Source: CAKZNE01 sp964485405
GTDB taxonomy: Bacteria; Bacteroidota; Bacteroidia; Flavobacteriales; Schleiferiaceae
Assembly: GCA_964485405.1 (NCBI GenBank)
Contig: CAZAJG010000003.1
Span: 1 to 64,000 of the forward strand
Reading direction: 5' to 3'
DNA length: 64,000 bases
Shown here: in pieces, positions 34,209 to 42,809 of the stretch
Position numbering within the stretch: position 1 is the first letter of the stretch
Layout of the letters: every line of letters begins with the position of its first letter
The notes under the pieces: generated by a model
Told to the model about the DNA's origin: nothing
The model's input: only the letters and a program-made list of their open reading frames with translations
Databases searched by the model: none
Position numbers and translations under genes: made by a program

Positions 34209-36197
34209 CTATTGCAAGGTGGTGGTTAAATAATCCAATATAGGATCTTCTTTTTCAGGTTGTTCAAAAGGATGAGATTTAAACGCAGGTGGGTTTAAAA
34301 TTCCACGGTCTACAAATTCGTTTAAGATGGTAAGATAGGAATGAGTCGTTTTTCCTAGAAACAGATTATCCAGCTTTACTCCGTTTTTATACATTTTTAA
34401 AATCTGTGAAAAACCGCTTAAATACAAATAGTCTTTTGTAAAACCACCACCCCTATAAACTCGGGTAACTAGGTAAAAGAGCATGGTAGGATCTACCTTG
34501 TATTCTTCCAGCAGCATTTGGAAGGTGTGCTTGAAATCGTTGCCAGAACTTAAGGATTGAACGGCTAAAACCCGCAGGCCCAATTCTCTCAATCGTTTAA
34601 TGGTTAGTGCTCCACACAGCATCTCTGCTAAAATGGCTAAACCCTCTTGCGTATGGGTGTTTCTTGGTAAACCCAAACTCAAAAATTTAAGAGGCTGTTC
34701 CATGGCATTCATGGTAGTTACCATATGTACACCTACTTCATGATGTATTAACGATTTTAATTCGGTAGCGGTAAACTCAGCCCCCTTTTTTAAGTAGGCT
34801 GTTTTTTTGGAGTTAATTACCAATGCTTTAGAAGGAATATTGTCGAGTACTTCTACTTTAAAGTCAAAACCATATCGCTCTCCTTCCGCTTTAAAGGCAT
34901 GCACTACATCCGACATAGGCAATGGCTCTTCATTTAAGAATTGCGGTAATTCCTGAGTGTATAGAAGAAATTTAGCATTGGAAATATCTACAGCAGAAGG
35001 TTCGCCAAAGTAGCGGAGTGAATTGTACAAGAAAGCTTCGGAACCAATAGAGTTAATCATATCCACTTTATCCGCATAAGCACGAATAATATCAATATAC
35101 ATCTGTCTAATATGAACATCCTCCAAACTGTCTACATCCAACCTGTACATTTTGGACTTGAATAGGTGGGGATCCATGGTTAACGGTCGGTATTTAAAAG
35201 ACGGGTTTTTACGAAAACCACCTTTAAAAAATTTAGAGCGCTCCCGTTCTACATTAATCGGATTTACTAAGCTGAGTAATTCAAAATTTCTGAGTTGGGA
35301 GAATAGTTTTTTATCAAAATCCAACAATTCTGGGTGAAGGCCACCGTACAATAGACTGCTTTTCTTTTTGATGTTGATGTTAGAGAAGGAGTTAATGTAA
35401 TGCTTGGAATTACTAAGAATAGCTCTTTTTAGTCCTTTCGCAATGCTTTGAACTACTAAGGGATACCTTTCTCCAGTATCTTCGTTCATAAACACCTTTT
35501 TTACTTCCGTGGCTAAAACCAGAGTATGGCTAAATTCATTTTTAACCAACTTGAGCAGCTGCCCTCGTCCATAAAAAATATGATTTACGGATACTTCAGA
35601 AGTAAACTTAGGCCCTTGAATTTCTAGAAGTTTCTTTTTCCAGTAACTAATCTGGCTATTGTACCGTTTTACATCAATGTTCTCAACACCAATGTTGAAT
35701 AGGTAACTTGTAGTGTGGCGTTTATAATTGTAGCTGTGGATGTCGTAAACGATAACCGCTTTAAAATCACTTTCCAGCTTTTTTATGAGTGCTCGTGCTA
35801 CCGCATAAAAGTTGCGATGTTTTTGAAGTGATTTCTCCTTTTCTTCTTCGGTTAAATCGTTTTTCCAAACCTTTTTGCCCCAAGCTATATCATAAAGGCA
35901 ATTGTCCTCATCGCGGTTTAGATCATACTCGTAGCGAGAGTCTCCCCCAATTAGGGTAATAGGTAAGGATTGGATAAATTCTCCCGTAAAAGGATCCTCT
36001 TCAAAAAGGCGTTCCTCTTCACTTAAAAGACAGTTGTCTTCTAGTTCTTTTCTTAAACGATGCCCATCGTGGATGGCAGCGCATACATATGGAACGTACT
36101 CTTGAATTTTGATGTAAAAGTCATGCTCGTGAGTGGCTTCAAAACAAACGCCTTGCTCAATATTGGCAATGATTTCACTAAGCTTTAGATTTTGCAT
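34209..36197 (-). CDS. N-formylglutamate amidohydrolase-like domain fused to a MATCAP-like (QEGLA) zinc peptidase
   Basis: 662 residues. Residues 1-270 match the N-formylglutamate amidohydrolase (HutG-type) fold: AAIHDGHRLRKEL (H43, H46), EEDPFTGEFI, GGDSRYEYDLNR (86-95) and VIVYDIHSYNY with H154. Residues 330-655 are the DUF1704/TIGR02421 'flavohemoglobin expression-modulating QEGLA' family with H486-E-x3-H491 in HHEVGVHM and THTQEGLAILAEML with E518. This HExxxH...E set matches the zinc ligands of eukaryotic MATCAP tyrosine carboxypeptidases. Both domains are amide hydrolases acting on C-terminal or N-acyl amino acids. Its ATG overlaps the upstream ATP-grasp gene by 20 bases. Physiological substrate unknown. 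Confidence 0.88.
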   Translation of the reverse strand: MQNLKLSEIIANIEQGVCFEATHEHDFYIKIQEYVPYVCAAIHDGHRLRKELEDNCLLSEEERLFEEDPFTGEFIQSLPITLIGGDSRYEYDLNRDEDNCLYDIAWGKKVWKNDLTEEEKEKSLQKHRNFYAVARALIKKLESDFKAVIVYDIHSYNYKRHTTSYLFNIGVENIDVKRYNSQISYWKKKLLEIQGPKFTSEVSVNHIFYGRGQLLKLVKNEFSHTLVLATEVKKVFMNEDTGERYPLVVQSIAKGLKRAILSNSKHYINSFSNINIKKKSSLLYGGLHPELLDFDKKLFSQLRNFELLSLVNPINVERERSKFFKGGFRKNPSFKYRPLTMDPHLFKSKMYRLDVDSLEDVHIRQMYIDIIRAYADKVDMINSIGSEAFLYNSLRYFGEPSAVDISNAKFLLYTQELPQFLNEEPLPMSDVVHAFKAEGERYGFDFKVEVLDNIPSKALVINSKKTAYLKKGAEFTATELKSLIHHEVGVHMVTTMNAMEQPLKFLSLGLPRNTHTQEGLAILAEMLCGALTIKRLRELGLRVLAVQSLSSGNDFKHTFQMLLEEYKVDPTMLFYLVTRVYRGGGFTKDYLYLSGFSQILKMYKNGVKLDNLFLGKTTHSYLTILNEFVDRGILNPPAFKSHPFEQPEKEDPILDYLTTTLQ

Positions 36198-37218
36198 TCT
36201 GAACCGTTAATCGGTGGGCTAACTTTCTGTTTAAAGCAGCTTCTTTTGCTAGAACTACTTCTTCTACAAAGTCGATAACCCTTTGTTGGAGTTTGGTGCG
36301 ATTAAGTTTATTGATGTAGGTGATTCCGCCTGGGCTTAAAACATTTACTTCTATCAACTTTCCGTTAATAATATCTAATCCCACAAAGTAAAGCCCATCC
36401 GCTACAAGTTTAGGCCCTACCAGATCGCAAATTTTTTGTTCAATTTTACTCAATGCGTGTTTTTGCACCTTACCTCCAGCGCTAACATTGGCACGTGCTT
36501 CGTTTTCTGCCGGAACGCGTTTCATGGCTCCAATAGGCTTTCCATTGAGCATTAAAATTCGAATATCGCCTTCATCTGCTCCTTCAATATATTCCTGTAG
36601 AATTACATACTTATGCTCATTTTGACCACTGATGTAAAAATCTAAAAGAGAGTTTATACTTTGAGAAGCTTTGGTTTCCAGGAGAATAACTCCACTTCCG
36701 CCAAAACCATCTAAAGGTTTAAGGATTACTTTATCTGCATCAGATTCTTTAATTACACGGAGTAAATACTCCTTGTTTTTAGAAACATGAGTTTCTGGAA
36801 TAATTCTAGAACCCCCATCAAACATTGCGGCCGTATAAAGCTTGTTGTTGGCTTTACGTATTCCATCAATATCGTTGATGATCATTACATCCCCTTTTAC
36901 AGAATCTAAAAAGTTGAGCATGGTGTTATCCACAGGAGGGTTTGCTCTTAGGAATATGGCATCAAAACCAGAAAGTGGTAAAAGCTCATCTTTAAATTTA
37001 GCTTTTGAATAAAGCTTAGCCGGATCAGAAGGCACCTTTTCCAGTTCTTCCATTATTCGTACAAAACCAAACACTTCGTTTCCTCTGATGGTTAAGTTGC
37101 TAGGCACCATAGTGCACACATGATGACCTCTTACAAACGCTTCATGAATAAGGGTAAGCGTGGTGTCGCTAGACGGTTTTACGTCTTCCCAAGGGTACAT
37201 GATAAAACAGATATTCAT
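36178..37218 (-). CDS. GshB-like ATP-grasp ligase
   Basis: 346 residues. N-terminal substrate domain (1-120; FDAIFLRANPPVDN, INDIDGIRKANNKLYT), then an ATP-grasp core with K167-PLDGFGGSG (nucleotide loop 167-176), LQEYIEGADEGDIRILML, MKRVPAENEARANVSAGGK, and the metal residues VGLDII...IEVNV (D281, E290, N292). This closely follows bacterial glutathione synthetase. No gshA is in the window, and the immediate partner is an amide-hydrolase/peptidase fusion, so it may ligate amino acids other than glutathione's. ATP-dependent carboxylate-amine ligase; substrates not predictable. Confidence 0.88.
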   Translation of the reverse strand: MNICFIMYPWEDVKPSSDTTLTLIHEAFVRGHHVCTMVPSNLTIRGNEVFGFVRIMEELEKVPSDPAKLYSKAKFKDELLPLSGFDAIFLRANPPVDNTMLNFLDSVKGDVMIINDIDGIRKANNKLYTAAMFDGGSRIIPETHVSKNKEYLLRVIKESDADKVILKPLDGFGGSGVILLETKASQSINSLLDFYISGQNEHKYVILQEYIEGADEGDIRILMLNGKPIGAMKRVPAENEARANVSAGGKVQKHALSKIEQKICDLVGPKLVADGLYFVGLDIINGKLIEVNVLSPGGITYINKLNRTKLQQRVIDFVEEVVLAKEAALNRKLAHRLTVQNAKSKA

Positions 37219-37397
37219 AGTAAATTGGGGTACGGAAGAAGCTTCCGAATTAAATTAATAATCTGCTTAAAGATTAACCTCAACAAGCTAAAAATAGGTT
37301 GGTGTGGTATTCAAAAGCGACACAAGTTAAATAAACCGAGCTTTTATCAATCCATTGTTAAGAAAAAATAACGCTTGTAAGGAGGTATAAAAAGAAA

Positions 37398-37428
37398 AAC
37401 TCCTGGAATACGATCTATTTCAGGAGTT
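37398..37428 (-). terminator. Terminator after the Spy-like gene
   Basis: AACTCCTG / CAGGAGTT stem with a 15-base partly paired loop (37406-37420). On the minus strand it is followed by TTTTCTTTTTA. Confidence 0.7.
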
Positions 37429-37454
37429 CAAAACTCAATCTAATCTCATCTTCT

Positions 37455-37835
37455 TTAGCGTGGAGGTCTTTGTCTGTTTCCTCTTCGAGACTCTCTTTCT
37501 TTTTTCATCTCCTCTAGTATGGAGGTATACTTTGCATATTGGTCTTTGGTCAATATCTTTTCTACTTTTGCGTCTCTACTATTGGCCAAAGTCTCCATCG
37601 CCTCCCTCCCGTTTTGATGAGCTTCTGGCATTTCCTTGTGGAAGTCGTTCAAAATGGTTTTCATCTGCGCACTTTGATCTTCGGATAAAGCTAAGTCTTC
37701 CTTCATTTTTTCCAACATCTTACTTGTCATCTCAGTTGGGTCTGGTTTTTCTCCTCTAGCTGGTCTTTGATTTTGAGCAAAAATGGCGCTCGTGCTCAAA
37801 AGAACTACGGCAACTAAACAAATCATTTTTTTCAT
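37455..37835 (-). CDS. Spy/CpxP-like periplasmic protein
   Basis: 126 residues from the ATG at 37835 (ATG at 37856 adds seven residues). Signal peptide 1-19 (VLLSTSAIFAQ). The mature part is all helical and has two LTxxQ-type segments (LALSEDQSAQM and ILTKDQYAKY), as in the Spy/CpxP/LTXXQ chaperone family that responds to envelope stress. Arg/Pro-rich, basic tail (RESRRGNRQRPPR). Divergent from two outer-membrane barrel genes, consistent with an envelope role. Confidence 0.8.
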   Translation of the reverse strand: MKKMICLVAVVLLSTSAIFAQNQRPARGEKPDPTEMTSKMLEKMKEDLALSEDQSAQMKTILNDFHKEMPEAHQNGREAMETLANSRDAKVEKILTKDQYAKYTSILEEMKKERESRRGNRQRPPR

Positions 37836-37992
37836 GGTGCTTTTTTTAAAGTTCAACCAATAGACGATATTGATTCCTGCATTCTCTCCTAAAAAATTGT
37901 TAAAATTCTTTTTGGTACAGGAATTGATAATTTTGAACGAGCATTAAGAAATAAATGCTTTTACTAACAAACAACACATTAAAATTTTAGAA

Positions 37993-38598
37993 ATGAAAAA
38001 AATCATTTTAGGCATATTCTGCCTTTTTACATCGTTTACTTCAGTCGCTCAAGATTCACCGAAAGTACAAGAACTGGGTCTGGTTTTTAGAAACCTTGAC
38101 AATTTTGGTGTTACCTACCGAGTAGGAACCGAAAAATCACTTTGGCGATTTCGTGCAACTACTTTGTCTGGAAGAATTTCTAGAAGCGATGTAGCCGATA
38201 CCGATAGAAGCTCTACAAACCATGGACTAAGTGTTATTGTGGGAAGAGAGTACAGGAAGGCACTAGAAAATAACTTCGAGTTCAGGTATGGAATGGGCCT
38301 TGGTTTTGGATTTCAGGTTGAGAACGAGGAAGAAGAGGACCTGAACAATGTTGGGCAAAAAACGGAGATACGTAACTTTCGTTATTCACCTAGCTTGAGA
38401 TTTATCGTTGGAGTAAATTATGTGGTTTCAGAAAAATGGGTATTTGGTGCAGAACTGTTGCCCTTTGTTTCTTACCAAATTACAGATAGAACCGTAGATG
38501 GAACTAACTTTAGTGAACCCCGAGATGAAAGCATTTCAGTATGGACGTATAGTGTTTCTAACCAAACGGTTAGTTTATCTGTTTTATATAGGTTTTAA
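37993..38598 (+). CDS. Outer-membrane beta-barrel protein
   Basis: 201 residues. Signal peptide 1-19, then alternating amphipathic strands typical of a small (8-10 strand) barrel: NFGVTYRVGTEKSLWRFRA, GLSVIVGREYRKAL, FEFRYGMGLGFGFQV, SLRFIVGVNYVV, and a C-terminal strand ending in aromatic Phe (VSLSVLYRF), the BAM recognition signal. Paralog of the next gene, which follows after 12 bases. Function unknown. Confidence 0.8.
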   Translation: MKKIILGIFCLFTSFTSVAQDSPKVQELGLVFRNLDNFGVTYRVGTEKSLWRFRATTLSGRISRSDVADTDRSSTNHGLSVIVGREYRKALENNFEFRYGMGLGFGFQVENEEEEDLNNVGQKTEIRNFRYSPSLRFIVGVNYVVSEKWVFGAELLPFVSYQITDRTVDGTNFSEPRDESISVWTYSVSNQTVSLSVLYRF

Positions 38599-38610
38599 GG
38601 AGACACTATT

Positions 38611-39228
38611 ATGTGGAGAGTTTTAAAAATAAAAGGTATCACTTTAGTGCTTATGTACCTGTGTACATTGCCAAGTGTTACCGCGCAAGAACCCCCTGTG
38701 CTGCATGAAGTTGGATTGAGCCTTTCCGATTTCAACAACATTGGTGTTACTTATAGAAGGGGTACAGAAAAAGCCCTTTGGCGATTTAATATTTTCAATT
38801 TTGAAGGGGAAGATTTCTATTTTAATGAGGATAGATTAGAAGACTACCGAGGCGAGCTGCAATTTAATATTGGAGTAGGTAGAGAGTATAGAAGAGAGTT
38901 GGGAAAAAAGTTAACCCTTCGCTATGGCGCAGATTTATCATTCAGCTATTATCATAGAATCTTTAGAATCGAATTTCTTGAGGATAACGAAGAGTATTCT
39001 ACTAATTTTCATGAATATTATCCGCACTTGTCCCTCGTGGTAGGGTTTAACTATTCCCTTTCTAGTAAAATTGCGGTGGGAGTTGAGGTGTTACCAAATG
39101 TTGGTTATGAGGTTCGTAATTATTCAGGAAAGCGTGATCAAGAGATTACTTTTGATACTACTACTTCTAATCTAGATTATAGACTATCCAACAGTTCAGC
39201 ATTATTATCTATTGTATATAAGCTATAA
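38611..39228 (+). CDS. Outer-membrane beta-barrel protein (paralog)
   Basis: 205 residues. Signal peptide to about 26. Conserved with the upstream gene at HEVGLSLSDFNNIGVTYRRGTEKALWRFN, FNIGVGREYRREL, YPHLSLVVGFNYSLSSKIAVGVEVLPNVGYEV and the last strand. The final residue is Leu after Tyr-Lys (SIVYKL) rather than Phe. Same transcript as its neighbour. Both may be a pair of related porins or adhesins; no ligand is evident. Confidence 0.8.
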   Translation: MWRVLKIKGITLVLMYLCTLPSVTAQEPPVLHEVGLSLSDFNNIGVTYRRGTEKALWRFNIFNFEGEDFYFNEDRLEDYRGELQFNIGVGREYRRELGKKLTLRYGADLSFSYYHRIFRIEFLEDNEEYSTNFHEYYPHLSLVVGFNYSLSSKIAVGVEVLPNVGYEVRNYSGKRDQEITFDTTTSNLDYRLSNSSALLSIVYKL

Positions 39229-39294
39229 AAAGTAAGAGATTAGTTTCCTTTTGGCCATCTGTGAAAGAGATTATTCCATTGGGTACAAAGAACA

Positions 39295-39348
39295 AAATGG
39301 AATATCTTCGTGTTCCATTTACCACCCGCTCATTTTGAGTTGGGTGGT
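39295..39348. repeat. Two consecutive hairpins upstream of mfd
   Basis: Hairpin 1: AAATGGAA (39295-39302) / TTCCATTT (39313-39320). Hairpin 2: ACCACCC (39321-39327) / GGGTGGT (39342-39348), directly adjacent. The second is followed by TTAGCATTTTG and the mfd ATG at 39365. They may terminate the barrel transcript, regulate mfd, or both. Confidence 0.5.
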
Positions 39349-39364
39349 TTAGCATTTTGTACCT

Positions 39365-42300
39365 ATGGCCGCAACCCTTACGGATTTTATAAGTGAATAT
39401 CTCGTAGACGCCCGTTTTAAAGAAGTGGGTGGTTTTTTTAAGGAAAATAAATTTGGAAAAGCCCAAATCAAAGGTTCTTCGGGATCTTTTACGACTCTTT
39501 TGGGTGCTGCTTCTTATCTGCATTCAGAAAGAACACATTTATTCATTTTAAATGATAAAGAAGAAGCGGCTTATTTTTTAAATGATCTGGAACGGGTAAC
39601 CAACGAAAAAGACGTTTTATTCTATCCAGGATCATACCGCAGACCATATCAAGTAGAGGAAACCGACAATGCTAATGTGTTGCTAAGAGCAGAAGTGTTA
39701 AATCGCATCAATAGCCGTAAAAAACCGGCTATGCTGGTGAGCTATCCAGATGCTTTGTTTGAAAAGGTGGTTACACGGAAACAACTTAATTCCAATACAT
39801 TTTCCATTAAAGATGGCGATCATTTAAGTATTGATTTTTTAAATGAAACGCTTTTTGAGTATCAATTTGAACGTGTGGATTTTGTAGTGGAACCAGGGCA
39901 ATTTTCGGTACGAGGAGGTATTGTGGATGTGTTTTCTTTTGCACACGATCAACCCTACCGGATTGAGTTTTTTGGAGACGAGGTAGAGAGCATACGAACT
40001 TTTGATATTGAAAGCCAGCTTTCGGTAGATAAAGTAAAGCGGTTGAGTTTGATGCCCAATGTGGAGGATAAGATGATGTTGGAGAGCCGGGAGAGTTTCT
40101 TCGACTACATATCTGACGATACGGTGATTTGGGTAAAGAGTATTCCCTTGAGTGGAAAAAAATTAGGTGAGCTATTTGAAAAAGCAAAAGAGTCTTTTGC
40201 TCAATTGGAAGGAAGTTTAAAACGAAGCGAACCAGAAGAGCTGTTTATTGATGGTGCCTATTTTAAAGACAAGCTTCAAAATTTTGCGGGTTTAGAGTGG
40301 GGTGGTGATCCTGTTTTTGAACCTCAGAAGACCTTTACTTTTTCGGTAAAGCCTCAGCCATCTTTCAATAAGCAGTTCGATTTGTTGGTGAATCACTTAA
40401 AGGAGAATACCAATAAGGAGTGGAGTAATTATATTTTTTGCACTACTGCTCAACAATCGGAGCGTTTCTACTCCATTTTTGATGATATAGGCGCTGAGGT
40501 TAAATTTCAACCTATAGTATCTACTCTGCATGAGGGTTTTATTGATGAAGGCGGTAGTAAAGCGGTATATACAGATCATCAAATTTTTGAACGCTACCAG
40601 CGCTTTAAAATAAAAAGTGGCTATGAAAAGAAACAGGCCATTACCCTTAAAGAACTTACGAGTTTACAAGTAGGAGATTATGTAACCCACATTGATCATG
40701 GTATTGGAGAATTTGGCGGCCTTCAAAAAATAGATGTAAATGGTAAAAAGCAAGAAGCCATAAAGCTCACCTACCATGGGGGAGATGTACTCTACATCAG
40801 CATTCATTCCCTGCATAAAATTACCCGATACAATGGGAAGGAAGGCACAGTTCCTACGACTAATAAATTAGGATCTGGAGCTTGGCAAAAAACAAAAGCC
40901 AAAGCCAAAAAACGAGTTAAAGAGATTGCTTACGATCTTATAAAGCTATACGCACAGCGTAAGTCCAGCAATGGGTTTCAATACTCTCCCGATACTTATT
41001 TGCAGCATGAACTGGAGGCTTCTTTTATTTATGAAGATACTCCCGATCAAATCACGGCTACAGCCGATGTGAAAACAGATATGGAATCTCCTGTACCGAT
41101 GGATCGATTGATATGTGGAGATGTGGGTTTTGGAAAAACGGAAATTGCCATTCGTGCGGCATTTAAAGCTGTGGCGGATAGCAAACAGGTTGCGATTTTA
41201 GTGCCTACAACTATTTTGGCTTTTCAACATTATAAAACCTTTACCAAAAGGATGAAGGGCTTGCCTTGTAACATTGATTACATCAATCGTTTTAAAACGC
41301 GCAAGCAGCAAACGGAAACTTTAAAAAAGCTAAAAGAGGGGCAAGTAGATATTCTTATTGGTACGCATCGTATTGTAGGAAAAGATGTGGAGTTTAAAGA
41401 TTTAGGCCTTTTAATTGTTGACGAAGAACAGAAGTTTGGAGTAGGGGTAAAAGATAAACTCAAAAACCTGAAAGTAAATGTTGATACTTTAACCCTAACG
41501 GCTACACCTATACCTCGTACTTTACAATTTAGCTTGATGCAAGCGCGTGATTTGAGTGTGATGACCACACCTCCACCCAATCGTCATCCCATAGAAACAC
41601 AAGTAGTTCCTTTTAGCGAAGAGATGATTAGGGATTCTGTGATGTACGAAATGAGTAGAGGAGGACAGGTGTTTTTTATCCATAATCGGGTAGAAAACAT
41701 CAAAGAAGTAGCGGGTATGATTAACCGTATGGTGCCAGATGCTAAGGTAGGTATTGGCCATGGCCAAATGGAAGGTAAAAAGTTGGAAGAACTCATGCTC
41801 AACTTCATCAATGGAGAGTTTGATGTATTAGTGGCTACTTCCATCATTGAGAATGGACTGGATGTGCCCAATGCCAATACGATTATCATCAACAATTCAC
41901 ATCACATTGGTTTAAGCGACTTGCACCAAATGCGGGGTAGAGTAGGTCGATCCAACAAAAAGGCTTTCTGTAAGCTTATTGCTCCGCCTATGAGTTCTTT
42001 AACGGAAGAAGCACGCAAAAGGCTTTCAGCGATAGAGCAGTTTAGTGATTTAGGAAGTGGTTTTCACATTGCCATGCGCGATTTAGAGATTCGTGGAGCA
42101 GGCGATTTACTAGGGGGAGATCAAAGCGGCTTTATGGCAGATATAGGTTTTGAGGCCTATCAAAAAATATTGGCAGAAGCTATTGAAGAGCTAAAAGCAG
42201 GAGAATTCAAGGATCTGTATGATGAGGATCAAAAAGATAAGAATTACGTAGATGAAACATTGCTGGATACGGATTTAGAAATCTTAATACCAGATAATTA

Positions 42301-42721
42301 TGTGAATAAGATTGAGGAACGTTTAAGGTTGTATCAAACTTTAGATAGTTTGAAAAATTCAGAAGAATTGTATGCTTTTGAACAGGAAATGATTGATCGT
42401 TTTGGTCCGGCTCCAGATGAGGTATATGCGCTGTTAAACTCTATTCGTTTGCGTTGGATGGGTAAGGAGATAGGATTCGAGAAAATGGTATTGAAGCAAG
42501 AGCGTTTCATTTCTTATTTTGTATCAAACCAAGATTCGCCTTATTATCAGAGCCCTCAATTCCAAAAGGTGTTGCATTTTCTTAAAGACCAACCCAAAGC
42601 ACAAATGAAGGAGAGGAATAATAAACTGTATTTGACTTTTGCAGGAGTAAAAACGGTGGATGAGGCAATAGAGCTGCTGAAACCGATAATAACGGATAAT
42701 CAGAGCCAAAAGGATAGCTAG
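39365..42721 (+). CDS. mfd: Transcription-repair coupling factor
   Basis: 1118 residues, close to the E. coli length. Mfd displaces stalled RNA polymerase at lesions and recruits UvrA. UvrB-homology region at about 10-340 (PGSYRRPYQVEETDNANVLLRAE), a CarD-like polymerase-interaction domain around 435-490 (LQVGDYVTHIDHGIGEF), RecG-like helicase with Walker A GDVGFGKTE at about 584-592, DEEQ at about 685-688, TATPIPRT, GHGQMEGKKLEELM, RGRVGRS, and a C-terminal TRCF domain to 1110. Single gene; a complete copy. Confidence 0.97.
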   Translation: MAATLTDFISEYLVDARFKEVGGFFKENKFGKAQIKGSSGSFTTLLGAASYLHSERTHLFILNDKEEAAYFLNDLERVTNEKDVLFYPGSYRRPYQVEETDNANVLLRAEVLNRINSRKKPAMLVSYPDALFEKVVTRKQLNSNTFSIKDGDHLSIDFLNETLFEYQFERVDFVVEPGQFSVRGGIVDVFSFAHDQPYRIEFFGDEVESIRTFDIESQLSVDKVKRLSLMPNVEDKMMLESRESFFDYISDDTVIWVKSIPLSGKKLGELFEKAKESFAQLEGSLKRSEPEELFIDGAYFKDKLQNFAGLEWGGDPVFEPQKTFTFSVKPQPSFNKQFDLLVNHLKENTNKEWSNYIFCTTAQQSERFYSIFDDIGAEVKFQPIVSTLHEGFIDEGGSKAVYTDHQIFERYQRFKIKSGYEKKQAITLKELTSLQVGDYVTHIDHGIGEFGGLQKIDVNGKKQEAIKLTYHGGDVLYISIHSLHKITRYNGKEGTVPTTNKLGSGAWQKTKAKAKKRVKEIAYDLIKLYAQRKSSNGFQYSPDTYLQHELEASFIYEDTPDQITATADVKTDMESPVPMDRLICGDVGFGKTEIAIRAAFKAVADSKQVAILVPTTILAFQHYKTFTKRMKGLPCNIDYINRFKTRKQQTETLKKLKEGQVDILIGTHRIVGKDVEFKDLGLLIVDEEQKFGVGVKDKLKNLKVNVDTLTLTATPIPRTLQFSLMQARDLSVMTTPPPNRHPIETQVVPFSEEMIRDSVMYEMSRGGQVFFIHNRVENIKEVAGMINRMVPDAKVGIGHGQMEGKKLEELMLNFINGEFDVLVATSIIENGLDVPNANTIIINNSHHIGLSDLHQMRGRVGRSNKKAFCKLIAPPMSSLTEEARKRLSAIEQFSDLGSGFHIAMRDLEIRGAGDLLGGDQSGFMADIGFEAYQKILAEAIEELKAGEFKDLYDEDQKDKNYVDETLLDTDLEILIPDNYVNKIEERLRLYQTLDSLKNSEELYAFEQEMIDRFGPAPDEVYALLNSIRLRWMGKEIGFEKMVLKQERFISYFVSNQDSPYYQSPQFQKVLHFLKDQPKAQMKERNNKLYLTFAGVKTVDEAIELLKPIITDNQSQKDS

Positions 42722-42735
42722 ATAAAATGAAAAAA

Positions 42736-42757
42736 GACCGCCAACAAGTTGACGGTC
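42736..42757 (-). terminator. Terminator between mfd and the 42810 lipoprotein gene
   Basis: GACCG-C-CAA / TTG-A-CGGTC hairpin. On the minus strand it is followed by TTTTTTCATTTT, so it mainly serves the minus-strand gene ending at 42810; it may also stop mfd transcripts. Confidence 0.6.
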
Positions 42758-42809
42758 TAAATTTCGTGATTTATGTTTGGTGACATGGGTGTAATGAATA
42801 TTTAGATGC

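Noticed and set aside
34209..36197. Simple role in flavohemoglobin expression, as the family name suggests
   Set aside because: The name comes from a family label; the zinc-peptidase motifs and FGase domain are more informative, and no flavohemoglobin gene is nearby.
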